DNA from: Salinibius halmophilus
Lineage (GTDB): Bacteria; Pseudomonadota; Gammaproteobacteria; Pseudomonadales; Natronospirillaceae
NCBI RefSeq assembly: GCF_003577475.1
Contig: NZ_QPEP01000009.1
Coordinates: forward strand, 124,001-188,000
Length of the DNA: 64,000 bases
Reading direction: 5' to 3'
Shown here: positions 23,906 through 32,657 of the stretch, one piece after another
How the letters are laid out: each line of letters opens with the position of its first letter
How positions within the stretch are numbered: the stretch's first letter is position 1
Notes under the pieces: model-generated
Seen by the model: only the letters and a program-made list of their open reading frames with translations
Database searches by the model: none
Told to the model about the DNA's origin: nothing
Position numbers and translations under genes: made by a program

Positions 23906-25443
23906 TGACTTAGCTCCAGAATCACTGGTCGGTGGTGATAACGGTGCCGTGTTTGAGCATGGTCAAATACGGCAAAAAACATGGCTGTGCCACTAGCAAT
24001 TGGCACATCGTAGTCTGAACCCGTATCCAGTTGGCGAGCCAGTTCTATGTTCCACCAGCCGTCTTGCCAGGTCGCAACGCCACGCACATCTCCGCGGTCC
24101 CCATCATATTTGGTGACCAGCATTACTGACGGCATTTGGCTACCAACCGGAAGTTCATCAATGTTCGGCTGATAGTCATGACTGCGATACCAGTTCCAGG
24201 CTGCGGCGTTGTTTAGCGTTGGCGGTAAGCTAGCATCAATAAGTTGGTCTGGCGGTACATCGTTATCAGGCAGGCGCCTAGGCACAACGCCTTCGGGCTT
24301 AAAAAATGTCCAGTTATAGCGAATGCCACCTTGGATTTTTGGGTCTGGTTGATAGCCAGCTTTATAGCGCGGGCAAAATTCACAAGCTTTGGCTGGGCTA
24401 CCAAAGTGCATGTCATCTGGCCCGCCCAAGCCAGTTCCGCGTACGGCTTTCCAATGCCAAACATCAAGAATGCTGCCGTCGGTGGTGTAATGAAATCCGC
24501 GCTGCGAGCGAGACTCGGGGTGATTGGCTAGTGGCTTACGCCCCAAGTGTACTGAGTTACCACCACTGGCACGGCTATTGGCTAGCATAACCGCCATTTT
24601 ATCCTCGTAATAATTCAGCTCATCATCGCGCTCGAAGCCATTAGAAAGTGCCTGCCAGCCCTCCTCGGTTTTTACCAAAGGAAGATGCTCAAGGCTTTGT
24701 TCGAGGTCTTGCCAGCGTACATTGGCATAAAAGGTGTTGCCATCATGAAAGGCGCGCACGGTCAATGTGGTAGTTTGCTGATCGCTGGCACCCTGGCCAA
24801 GCGACAGGGTTTTTGTTGGCAGTTGTTGCCAAACTGGTTCATCGGGAGAGCCATCAATGCTAATGGCGGCGCTATGCTTGGGCACGGTTAAAAACGGCAG
24901 CAGTTGGCGGTCGAGTTGCCAAGCGAGAATGGCAGCGATCACAGCCGTGAGTGCTACGGCAACGAGCGGTTTTCCCAAGGCAAAGCTGCGCCAAATCCAA
25001 GCTAACTTGCCACGCCAAAACTGTATTAGGCTGTGGGCAACAATGATTAAAACAAATGCCCATGCAGCCAGTTCGTGCAGCCAGTCAATCCAGCGGGCGG
25101 GTAGCCACCACCAAAGCATTAAGCCGGTGAAAGCAAGCAATAAGGTTAGGCCATAGATCGCCCACAATAGTTGTTGGTGGCTGCGATCAATTCGCCGTTT
25201 TTTAGTGCTGGGTAACTTGTTGCGCAGTACTAAATAAGCAGGCACCAGTGCAAACCAACCAATGGCGGCAAGGCTGTGATACAGCACCACATTACCTTGC
25301 CAACGTAGCCAATCTGGAATTGGCAAAAGCGGCGTTAAGTCATCTTGGGCAATGCTGATGCCACTGGCGAAGCTGATGATCAATAACACTAAGCTCAGCC
25401 AATGCAACCAGGCTTGGCTAGCTTTTGCTGTGTGAATACTCAT
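23902..25443 (-). CDS. Cytochrome b561-type membrane domain fused to an ethylbenzene-dehydrogenase-like haem domain
   Basis: The 513-residue protein combines two parts. Residues 1-185 hold four to five membrane helices with paired His (SQAWLHWLSLVLLI, VVLYHSLAAIGWFALVPAYLVL, WLHELAAWAFVLIIVAHSL), as in di-haem cytochrome b561/formate dehydrogenase gamma proteins. Residues 190-513 form a periplasmic EB_dh domain (ISIDGSPDEPVWQQLPTKTL, DVWHWKAVRG, MFFAVFDHAQTRHRY), the b-haem-binding fold of the ethylbenzene and DMSO dehydrogenase gamma subunits. A CEFCPR pair of Cys lies in the latter. The fusion would join the quinone pool to a periplasmic haem. It leads an operon with a DUF1566 protein, a Cys/His protein and a cytochrome c; no molybdenum enzyme is adjacent. 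Confidence 0.82.
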   Translation of the reverse strand: MSIHTAKASQAWLHWLSLVLLIISFASGISIAQDDLTPLLPIPDWLRWQGNVVLYHSLAAIGWFALVPAYLVLRNKLPSTKKRRIDRSHQQLLWAIYGLTLLLAFTGLMLWWWLPARWIDWLHELAAWAFVLIIVAHSLIQFWRGKLAWIWRSFALGKPLVAVALTAVIAAILAWQLDRQLLPFLTVPKHSAAISIDGSPDEPVWQQLPTKTLSLGQGASDQQTTTLTVRAFHDGNTFYANVRWQDLEQSLEHLPLVKTEEGWQALSNGFERDDELNYYEDKMAVMLANSRASGGNSVHLGRKPLANHPESRSQRGFHYTTDGSILDVWHWKAVRGTGLGGPDDMHFGSPAKACEFCPRYKAGYQPDPKIQGGIRYNWTFFKPEGVVPRRLPDNDVPPDQLIDASLPPTLNNAAAWNWYRSHDYQPNIDELPVGSQMPSVMLVTKYDGDRGDVRGVATWQDGWWNIELARQLDTGSDYDVPIASGTAMFFAVFDHAQTRHRYHHRPVILELSQ

Positions 25444-25517
25444 GGGCTTTCTCGATACAACAAATATAGGCGGCCAAGTGGCCGCCGTTTATTGCTAAGG
25501 TAGGAATACTGAATGGC

Positions 25518-27413
25518 TTAGCAACTTAGTAACTGCCAAACTGACCAAGAGCCCGAGTTTTGTGCTGGGTTAGCACCTCGGTTCCACCATTGTGCTTCAT
25601 ACAAGTTACCGTTGTAGAGCACCTTATCGCCTTGGGTGTAAATGGCATCGCTATTCCAAGCCGTGCCTGTGCAGCTACCAATAGGCGTTGGCGTTACAGT
25701 TGGTGAAACGACAGGCGTCACAATTGGCGTAACAATAGGGGTAACGACAGGTGTTGGTGTCGCATCGGCCCACTCAGCTACCACTTGATAGCTCGAGGTA
25801 TTCGCTGAATATCCGCGCACGCCGATGTACCAAGTGTTGTTGCCGTTGTTTGCTTCGGTACACGACTCAGCCGAGCCATCTATGTACGGTCGACAATCGT
25901 AGCTTGAAGTGGTTGGCGCACTGCCTCGGCGCACATACAAGTCCGCATCATTGTTACCCGACAGTGTGACCTTCAGTGACGCTGCGCTGGCTGGCACATC
26001 AATGGTGTAGATATCGAACTCGTTGCGTGCAACCTGGCCACTGGCTGGTTTGCCATTTTGTAGCCTTAGGTCCGGTGCTGGGGTAACGATAGGTGTTGGC
26101 GTTGGTGTGCTAGCCTGTGCCCAGCGGCTTAGGCCGTTACTGGCTTTTTCTAGCACATAGACATCACCAACGTTAGCAGCTTGCCAAAGCGATAGCGCTG
26201 GCAGTGCTAGTGGATTTGCATCGCGCTGAGCCTTGCTGACACCGGTGCCAAAACTGTTGCCAGAAAACGGCACGGTGCGAATGTGTAACTCGCTACCAAC
26301 CGTTTGAATGACTTTCAATTGGCCGAAGCTATCTTGATCTGCAATCCAGCTGCTGTTGCGGTCGGCTGGGCGAGTAGGTGCACCCCAGCTACCTTCACCA
26401 ATGTAAACGGTGCCGGCATTATCGTTGCGCTGGTAACCGTAGTTCGACGCCACAACTGGGTAGGTGTACTTCACTAGGTGTGAATCAGACTCCACGACCA
26501 AGTTCATATCGTAGTTGGTAAAGTCAGCTGCCCATTGCACCATGTAGCTGTTGCTTGATGGCTTAGACGTGGTTCGTGGATACATTGGCTTGTGGTATTG
26601 CGCGACCTTCCATGTGGCAGAATTGCCAGCTAGATCACTTTGCAGCCATGATTTTTGCTGATTCCAATAGCTGCTGTAACCGGATAAACGAAACTCGGTA
26701 TTCAGTGTGTAAGCCCGCACCTGACCAATGTTCATAGCAAAGTAGGTGTCATCTAGCGTACAGCGGTTATCGTTGTCTCGGTCTACACCAAATACTTCAC
26801 AGATAAAGCGTTGGTCGTCGTTTTCATGGTTGCCTACAGTTGGAATAAGTGGGTAAACACGTTTGGCTGGTTGCCCATCAATGGTGTCGTTCGAGAACGT
26901 TAACTGCCAGTCTTCTAACCACTCTTCTAGTTCGTAGTAGCGGTTGCGATCGGTAAAGTCACCACCGAACATAACAAACTCAGGTCGAACGCGCGATACC
27001 ACTCGATTGCCTTCTTGACGGGCATTACGATAGGTGCGTGAGTCGCCACCGGCAATAAAAGTCATATCTGCTGAACTGGTCGGCGCGGTTTTAAACCAGT
27101 AGGTGTCGCCACAGGTGCTATTACAGATTTGGAACTGAACTTCGCTGTTAGCAGGCAAGTTATCAAGATCAACGAAGTGGCTGCGCAAGCTACCATCAAA
27201 AGTAAAACTGCGGTCAACCGCGGCAGTTTGCCAGTTGCCACCCGCTACCTTGTAGCGCACATTGCCAGTTGTGCTCGATGAGTAGCCGATGACTGCATGT
27301 GAACTTGGGTTTTGGTCCCAAATTACCCTAGGTAAATCTGTATCGAGTGCCTGCGCATTCGCGGCGGCAATGATAGCAGTGGATAGGGCAAGGGCTTTGT
27401 TAGATGTTTTCAT
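25518..27413 (-). CDS. Secreted purple-acid-phosphatase-like metallophosphoesterase with PPC and chitin-binding modules
   Basis: The 631-residue protein has a signal peptide and an N-terminal fibronectin-like domain (about 25-110). A metallophosphoesterase domain follows (about 115-400; metal motifs GGDSR, GGDFTDRN, GNHEND, QYHKPMY and ESDSH), then a PPC domain (about 450-545), a Thr/Pro linker (PTPVVTPIVTPIVTPVV type) and a C-terminal CBM5/12-like module (about 580-631; IYTQGDKVLYNGNLYEAQWW, flanked by Cys). It probably hydrolyses phosphate esters outside the cell while attached to a polymer such as chitin. PPC domains are often removed after secretion, commonly by the type II pathway. The gene is alone, divergent from the SGNH esterase. 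Confidence 0.88.
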   Translation of the reverse strand: MKTSNKALALSTAIIAAANAQALDTDLPRVIWDQNPSSHAVIGYSSSTTGNVRYKVAGGNWQTAAVDRSFTFDGSLRSHFVDLDNLPANSEVQFQICNSTCGDTYWFKTAPTSSADMTFIAGGDSRTYRNARQEGNRVVSRVRPEFVMFGGDFTDRNRYYELEEWLEDWQLTFSNDTIDGQPAKRVYPLIPTVGNHENDDQRFICEVFGVDRDNDNRCTLDDTYFAMNIGQVRAYTLNTEFRLSGYSSYWNQQKSWLQSDLAGNSATWKVAQYHKPMYPRTTSKPSSNSYMVQWAADFTNYDMNLVVESDSHLVKYTYPVVASNYGYQRNDNAGTVYIGEGSWGAPTRPADRNSSWIADQDSFGQLKVIQTVGSELHIRTVPFSGNSFGTGVSKAQRDANPLALPALSLWQAANVGDVYVLEKASNGLSRWAQASTPTPTPIVTPAPDLRLQNGKPASGQVARNEFDIYTIDVPASAASLKVTLSGNNDADLYVRRGSAPTTSSYDCRPYIDGSAESCTEANNGNNTWYIGVRGYSANTSSYQVVAEWADATPTPVVTPIVTPIVTPVVSPTVTPTPIGSCTGTAWNSDAIYTQGDKVLYNGNLYEAQWWNRGANPAQNSGSWSVWQLLSC

Positions 27414-27465
27414 TTTTATGCTCCTTGAGTTAGCCGTCTCAAGGTAGCAGTGGTTTATAACAGCT

Positions 27466-27477
27466 TACCAATTGGTA
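27466..27477. promoter_or_regulatory. 12-bp perfect palindrome between the phosphatase and esterase genes
   Basis: TACCAATTGGTA is a perfect inverted repeat, 53 bp upstream of the phosphatase start and 135 bp upstream of the divergent esterase. It could be an operator for either gene. Confidence 0.3.
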
Positions 27478-27611
27478 TGGTGTTAGAAAATATGTAATAA
27501 CCAGTGTTCAATCGACAAAAAAAATATTCATTAAAGTATGAAAACAGTAGCGAAACGTAAACACAACATTGTATAGAATAATGCCAAACGCACAGAAGCA
27601 GGAGGGAAGTC

Positions 27612-28205
27612 GTGAGAGTGTTGTGTTTCGGCGATTCAAATACTTGGGGCTACTGCCCAAAAACGGGAAAACGTTATGAAAGCCCTTGGCCCCGAATTTT
27701 GCAAAATTTGGCACCAGAACTAGATATTTACATTGATGCATCACCTGGTAGGACTACCTGTTTGGATGGGGCACATCAAGAACAAATAAACGGTTTGCAA
27801 GACCTGCAAAGTCGCTGGCAACGCCAACAATTCGATCGTGTTTTGGTAATGCTGGGCACCAATGATTTGCAAGCACGGTTCAAAAGCTCTGTTCTTGAAG
27901 TAGTCGAGCGGCTACAGCGCTATGTGCAATGGATAGGTCGCGAGCGCACCGTGCTTGTTGCACCAGTGGCGATTCAAGAAGTTGGAATGTTCGGCCAGAT
28001 GTTCCACGGCGCTACCAGTAAAAGCTTGCAACTTGCTGGCGCGATAGAGTCATTGGCCCAGCAACTGGGTTGCGGTTTTATTGATGCCAATGCTTTCGTA
28101 GCAAGCAATGGCATCGATGGGGTGCATTGGTTACCCGATGATCATGAAGTATTTGCCCAAGGGGTTGCCCGGTATCTGCAAGGCTACTGGCAACAGAGGG
28201 CATAA
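27612..28205 (+). CDS. SGNH/GDSL-family esterase
   Basis: The 197-residue cytoplasmic-type protein has block I GDSNTWG (catalytic Ser), block III GTND and the C-terminal catalytic pair in NGIDGVHWLPDDH. YCPKTGKRYESPWPRIL is the pattern of the arylesterase/acyl-CoA thioesterase subgroup (rhamnogalacturonan acetylesterase-like relatives). No signal peptide is visible, so an intracellular esterase acting on an acetylated or aromatic ester is likely. The start is GTG with GGAGGG six bases upstream. A strong bidirectional terminator overlaps the stop codon. Confidence 0.85.
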   Translation: MRVLCFGDSNTWGYCPKTGKRYESPWPRILQNLAPELDIYIDASPGRTTCLDGAHQEQINGLQDLQSRWQRQQFDRVLVMLGTNDLQARFKSSVLEVVERLQRYVQWIGRERTVLVAPVAIQEVGMFGQMFHGATSKSLQLAGAIESLAQQLGCGFIDANAFVASNGIDGVHWLPDDHEVFAQGVARYLQGYWQQRA

Positions 28206-28232
28206 AAGCGCCGGCGCTTGGCCGGCGCTTTT
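28204..28232. terminator. Bidirectional terminator between the SGNH esterase and the subtilase
   Basis: A 12-bp perfect stem, AAAAGCGCCGGC and GCCGGCGCTTTT around GCTTG, flanked by A- and T-rich arms. It serves both convergent genes; it begins at the esterase stop codon and ends 2 bp before the subtilase stop. Confidence 0.9.
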
Positions 28233-28234
28233 AG

Positions 28235-31200
28235 TTATCGCCAACTACGTTGTGTAGGCGACTCAAGATATAGCGACATGTCATAGGTTGCACGTTCCCG
28301 CAAGTCAAACAGCTTAGGTAAGCCATCATTGCTTGGTTGCGCACAGAGTTCGGCAAACTCACACAACACACCATTGCCATTTAAGTCAGTGCTAGCCGCG
28401 ATATAGTAGTGACCAACTGGTAAGCCATCTAGCTGGGCAACTAAAGCTCCGTCGCCGTCGTATTGGGCACCAGCATAACCAGCAAACTTGCCGTTGTGGT
28501 CGTGGACTACCAGCCATAACTGGCCGTGTTGGCTAGCTTGGTTGCTTAGCTCAACTTGACGCAGCTGAACTGGCACCACAATTTGTTGGCCATTTTGCAA
28601 GTGAACAACTAACTCCGACTGCCATACTCCCTCAAGGATCGCGCTGCGATCGACACTGACCTGGAATTTGTCGTTGCTAAGTTTGCTTATTTGCAAGCGG
28701 GCGTCTTCTGTTGTGACGCTGCTTACTTGGCTAGTCGCGTTGATGCGCTTAACCTCTAACGTTAGCTGGTCCTTATCTAGGCCAAAATACAAGCGGTTAG
28801 GCACTGTGTAGGTAAGCGCACCGCCAACTCGGTTCAACGCTGCTGAAACTGCTTTTTCGGCATTGATGGTGCCGTAGCCAAGTTCCGGCGTCCAAAGGTT
28901 GCTAGCGGTGAGCTCGCCGTTTTGCAGCAACGCCTTAAACGTAGCAAGGTCAATGCTCGGGTCGATTGCCTTCATCATTGCCATTACTCCTGCAACGTGT
29001 GGTGCAGCCATCGAGGTACCGCTCATGTAAGACCATTTATCATAGCCAGGTGCCACCTTAAATGAGGTATATACCGTGCTGTAGATATCTGTGCCTGGAG
29101 CGGCTACATCAACGTTGTCACCATAGTTGGATGATTGAGCTTTTACACCCTCAATGGTTTGGTTTGCCACGCCAATATTGGCGCTATACGAGCTTGGGTA
29201 GTGTTTTTCTACACCATTGTCGTTGTTGTCGTTACCGGCTGAGGTTGCAATAAGAATGCCTTTGTCTGCCGCGGCTTGCATGGCTTCACCAACATATGGC
29301 AGTTCAATCCCAACAACGCCAAAGCTTACGTTAATCACATCGGCTGGTCGGCTTGGTAGTACGCCGGTATCGTTTTTAATACCAGCAGCATAAAGTACAC
29401 CTGTACCCATATCCCAGGCTGATGCTGAGCCAGAGCGTGCGACCTGTACTGGCATGATCTTAGCGTTTGGAGCAATACCAACAATGCCGGTTTGGTTCGC
29501 GGCGGCTGCAATGGTTCCGGCAATGTGAGTGCCATGAGCATTGAGAAGGCCATCCAGGTCTTTGTCGTATAAATAGTTTGGTCCCCAGCCTTTTTTGCGG
29601 TTGGTGCTGTAGCCATCAACAAAACTATCAAGGATGTCACTATTTGGTGAGAATGCGGAGTCGAGTACGGCTACCACCACACCGTCGCCGCGTGTGTACT
29701 GCCATGCTTGCGGTACCTTGATATACGGTAAGCCCCAAAGCTTGCTTGCAAACTCATCGTTAGCCCAAGGTGATGGCACATCGGCTGGTACCGACTCAGC
29801 CTTGACCTGGTCTTGGCGAGTAAGCAAGTAGTTTGGATGAGCGTATGCCACATCATCACGCTGTGCTTGCTTGGCAATAAACTCTAGCGTTTGCCATTTT
29901 TCAAACGCAGCAGGGTTACGGCTAGCAAGCTGGTCTAAAAATACCGAACTGTTTTCTGCCTGTGTCGGCTCAAAACTGATGAGGTCGGCAGGAACAAACT
30001 GACCTGATTCTCGCTGCAATTGCACGATGGCCTCGTTAGCAATAAAGTCTGCTTGCGGTGTCACCAGATTTGGGTTGGCGGGCAAAATGTTCATCGAATA
30101 GGTGCTTGGCGAATCCGCTGCCTGTACAACAACATAGTGTTTGCCTAGGTTTGTTGTGGTCACGGCAAGCTCTGTCGAATTTTCATCAAAGTCGACTAGG
30201 TTCAATTCGCTGTCAAATAATCGAAGCGCAAGCTCTGATTGGGTTTGCAGTGCAATGTGCTGGCCAGCAAAGAAGTCAGCGGTGAAGACATCTGTACCCT
30301 GGGTGCTGTCGATATACCCCAACAGCTCACCGATTGGTTCAATATATTGTGCCTGCTCAAAATCGTGGTTAGGCTTGCTTAGGTCACCTGGGTTTTTACT
30401 GCTGCTATCCTGCTGTAGGCCAAATGGCAACTCTAAGCGAGCAGTGAAATTGGTTGTATTTGTCACTCGACAAAGGGCTTCCCAGTAGCCTAGTGAGCGG
30501 CCTGGGGCAAACTGCGGTTTGCCTTTTGACTGCCATAGCTGGTTTTGGTGAATGACCTGGAGGCCCTTATAAGCCGCTTTATGATCTTGGTTATATTGTT
30601 GCCAAGTCTGTACCCCAGCTAAACTGATATCTTGACGGAAGCACTCATCGGCCACGCCCGGTAACGTGCTGGCATCCAATAATACTCGGCTTGCATTACC
30701 TTGCGCTGGCAGCTCGGCTGCTTGCAAGCGAGTGTTTGGATCGCGTGTGATTTCTGGCGCAAGGCCATTGTCGACGCCAGTTGGAATCGGCGTAATACTG
30801 ATTACTGTCGTTGGTATTGGCAATAGTGACGGCACGAGTGTGATACTCGGTACGGTTGTGGTCACCACGCCATCGTCGCCACACTGACCAAGATCGCGCC
30901 AAGCATGATCACCTGCCCAGCCAATCGGCGCATAGGCACCGCCTTGTGTGCACCAGGTGCCAACTGTGCATTGATAACGGTTGCCATTTAGGTCAACCAC
31001 ATCACCAGTTTTGTAAGTTGCCCCTGGCGTGTAAGTATTGCCACTGCATTGCTCAACAGGCACTTGCGTGACTACCGGAACGCTAGAAGGTACTAGCGTT
31101 GTGCCTGGTGCCGCAGTCGGTGTTGCCGTAGCAGTAGGCGTTGCTGTAGCAGTAGGTGTTGCTGTAGCAGTCGGTGTTGCCGTAGCAGTCGGTGTTGCCG

Positions 31201-31504
31201 TAGCAGTAGGCGTTGCCGTAGCCGTTGGTGTTGCTGTAGCAGTCGGCGTTGCCGTAGCAGTCGGTGTTGCCGTAGCAGTCGGCGTTGCCGTAGCAGTAGG
31301 TGTTGCTGTAGCCGTTGGTGTTGCTGTAGCAGTAGGCGTTGCTGTAGCAGTTGGCGTTACCGTAGCAATCACTGAGGGAGTTGGCGAGGCAACTTGATCT
31401 GGTTGGCCGGTTGGCTGAATGATGATGGTGCCATCATCACTAACTTGGCAGCCTGTCAAAGCGATGCCTACCGATAGCAGAATCGGTGTGTAGTGCTTAT
31501 TCAT
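28235..31504 (-). CDS. Large subtilisin-like (S8) protease lipoprotein with Thr/Pro repeat and chitin-binding module
   Basis: The 1089-residue protein has a lipoprotein signal (LLSVGIALTGC) and a PTATAT repeat stalk (about 50-130). A CBM5/12-like Cys-flanked module follows (about 150-210; TYKTGDVVDLNGNRYQCTVG), then a second Thr/Pro linker, a PPC-like domain (about 385-480) and an S8 catalytic domain with Asp615 (AVLDSAF), His657 (AHGTHIAGT) and Ser831 (GTSMAAPHVAG). A beta-rich C-terminal region ends in DMSLYLESP, with a Cys pair in LCEFAELC. All three catalytic residues are present, so it should be an active endopeptidase. The lipid anchor and stalk suggest display on the outer membrane with binding to polymer. 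It may have a type II secretion or Lol-dependent surface route. A single gene with a shared terminator. Confidence 0.93.
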   Translation of the reverse strand: MNKHYTPILLSVGIALTGCQVSDDGTIIIQPTGQPDQVASPTPSVIATVTPTATATPTATATPTATATPTATATPTATATPTATATPTATATPTATATPTATATPTATATPTATATPTATATPTATATPTAAPGTTLVPSSVPVVTQVPVEQCSGNTYTPGATYKTGDVVDLNGNRYQCTVGTWCTQGGAYAPIGWAGDHAWRDLGQCGDDGVVTTTVPSITLVPSLLPIPTTVISITPIPTGVDNGLAPEITRDPNTRLQAAELPAQGNASRVLLDASTLPGVADECFRQDISLAGVQTWQQYNQDHKAAYKGLQVIHQNQLWQSKGKPQFAPGRSLGYWEALCRVTNTTNFTARLELPFGLQQDSSSKNPGDLSKPNHDFEQAQYIEPIGELLGYIDSTQGTDVFTADFFAGQHIALQTQSELALRLFDSELNLVDFDENSTELAVTTTNLGKHYVVVQAADSPSTYSMNILPANPNLVTPQADFIANEAIVQLQRESGQFVPADLISFEPTQAENSSVFLDQLASRNPAAFEKWQTLEFIAKQAQRDDVAYAHPNYLLTRQDQVKAESVPADVPSPWANDEFASKLWGLPYIKVPQAWQYTRGDGVVVAVLDSAFSPNSDILDSFVDGYSTNRKKGWGPNYLYDKDLDGLLNAHGTHIAGTIAAAANQTGIVGIAPNAKIMPVQVARSGSASAWDMGTGVLYAAGIKNDTGVLPSRPADVINVSFGVVGIELPYVGEAMQAAADKGILIATSAGNDNNDNGVEKHYPSSYSANIGVANQTIEGVKAQSSNYGDNVDVAAPGTDIYSTVYTSFKVAPGYDKWSYMSGTSMAAPHVAGVMAMMKAIDPSIDLATFKALLQNGELTASNLWTPELGYGTINAEKAVSAALNRVGGALTYTVPNRLYFGLDKDQLTLEVKRINATSQVSSVTTEDARLQISKLSNDKFQVSVDRSAILEGVWQSELVVHLQNGQQIVVPVQLRQVELSNQASQHGQLWLVVHDHNGKFAGYAGAQYDGDGALVAQLDGLPVGHYYIAASTDLNGNGVLCEFAELCAQPSNDGLPKLFDLRERATYDMSLYLESPTQRSWR
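31119..31352 (-). repeat. Coding minisatellite: thirteen 18-bp units encoding PTATAT
   Basis: Thirteen in-frame copies of an 18-bp unit encode a (Pro-Thr-Ala-Thr-Ala-Thr)n stalk in the subtilase. Units differ only at synonymous third positions (for example GCC or GCT, GTA or GTC on the plus strand). A fourteenth, diverged unit follows at 31353. Copy number should vary easily by slippage without breaking the frame. Confidence 0.95.
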
Positions 31505-31657
31505 TAAAGTTGTTCCTTTCCGTTAATTGATAATTATTGTTTTTGTTATGAATGCGAGGATAGAGCAACGGTTTAGGATTAATGCGAAGAGCTAGGCACT
31601 AATAGGAGACATACTTGAATGCACAAGTTATAGGCGTATAGATTTTATTACAGGGAC

Positions 31658-31688
31658 GGGTAGGCGCCTTAAGTGGTATTGCCTACCC
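31658..31688 (-). terminator. Weak terminator-like hairpin after the DsbA-family gene
   Basis: GGGTAGGC and GCCTACCC pair around a 15-nt loop, 45 bp after the stop of the minus-strand DsbA-family gene. No T-run is seen on that strand, so termination here is uncertain. Confidence 0.3.
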
Positions 31689-31732
31689 CTATTTGTTGTG
31701 TGGCTAGAGGCACCCTAGAACAATTGTCACGC

Positions 31733-32377
31733 TTAGCTTAGCGCTTTTTGAATTGCTTGCTTAAACACGTCTTTTGGCTGCGCACCTGCCACGGCAAGTT
31801 TGCGGTTGATTACCACAAAAGGCACGCCAGTGACCTGCATTTGATAAGCGAGATCAATATCTTGTTTTACGTGTGGCAAAAACTGTCGCTCGGTGAGCGC
31901 CTGTTTGGTAGCTTCGGGCAGCAGGCCTTGCGCCTGTGCAATATCAATAAGTGTCGTGGTATCGTTCAAGTCTTGGCCATCAATAAAATAAGCTCTAAAC
32001 AGCGCCAGCATCATTTGGTGGCCTAAGTTCTGTGTTTCGGCAAATTTTAATAGCTCATGTGCTTTTGCTGTATTGGCTACCACAGCGTGCTCGAAATTGA
32101 ACTCGATGCCAACCGCCTTGCCTTGGTCTTTCAATGTGTTGTGTGCATCGATTGCCCATTGGCGAGTTTCATTTTTGTGCTTGGCAAGATAATCATACAA
32201 ATCAACCGCAGGATCGGGTTTAAGCTCTGGGTTTAGCTGAAAGCTGTGCCAGTTAATACTCACTTGCGACACGTCTGGCAGCTCTTTTAATGCTGCATCA
32301 ATATACTGCCATCCCAAAAAACAAAACGGACAAACGATATCAGCCCATATATCTATCGTGAGTGGTTCGGTGTTCAT
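31733..32377 (-). CDS. DsbA/FrnE-family thiol oxidoreductase (2-hydroxychromene isomerase-like)
   Basis: The 214-residue protein has the DsbA-fold signature IDIWADIVCPFCFLGWQ with active-site CPFC and the cis-Pro loop QVTGVPFVV. No signal peptide is present, so it is cytoplasmic, like the polyketide-associated FrnE and the E. coli YfiT/YtfA-type relatives. The helical insertion (about 85-175) is typical. Its substrate is unknown; Deinococcus FrnE is tied to oxidative stress. ATG 32377 with GGGAG is chosen; the open frame extends 19 codons further up without a ribosome site. It is divergent from a possible 57-residue gene. Confidence 0.9.
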   Translation of the reverse strand: MNTEPLTIDIWADIVCPFCFLGWQYIDAALKELPDVSQVSINWHSFQLNPELKPDPAVDLYDYLAKHKNETRQWAIDAHNTLKDQGKAVGIEFNFEHAVVANTAKAHELLKFAETQNLGHQMMLALFRAYFIDGQDLNDTTTLIDIAQAQGLLPEATKQALTERQFLPHVKQDIDLAYQMQVTGVPFVVINRKLAVAGAQPKDVFKQAIQKALS

Positions 32378-32406
32378 AAAGTGCTCCCAGTTTTGAAGGG
32401 GCAAGC

Positions 32407-32580
32407 ATGCCACAATGTATGACTGGCGCAACACTTATGCAAAAAGATGAGCAAAAAAAAGACGGACCGCAGCCCGCCCAATTTTCTCCTGAAATGCTTA
32501 TTAAACATAGTTTAAATCGTAAGTACTTGCCAACTAGCAAGGCATTAGAATTATTGAACGATGCCCTATGTCAAAGTTGA
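32407..32580 (+). CDS. Possible 57-residue protein, unrecognised
   Basis: An ATG at 32407 with AAGGGG six bases upstream opens a 57-codon frame to TGA at 32578-32580. The product is soluble, with a Lys/Asp/Gln-rich patch (MQKDEQKKDG), then a helix-prone second half (PEMLIKHSLNRKYLPTSKALELLNDAL). Composition looks like protein rather than chance and the ribosome site is strong. It lies 29 bp from the divergent DsbA-family start and 77 bp before the chemoreceptor. Internal ATGs at 32419 and 32437 are alternatives. No family is recognised. Confidence 0.45.
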   Translation: MPQCMTGATLMQKDEQKKDGPQPAQFSPEMLIKHSLNRKYLPTSKALELLNDALCQS

Positions 32581-32657
32581 TAGTACCTGAACAGGCGGAG
32601 ATTTAGTTCCCTGTCTATCCTCTATGGAAGACGGGATGACAGGTAAGGAGCCATGGT

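Noticed and set aside
31038-31397. Plus-strand valine/alanine/glycine repeat protein
   Set aside because: It is the antisense reading of the PTATAT minisatellite inside a clear subtilase gene.
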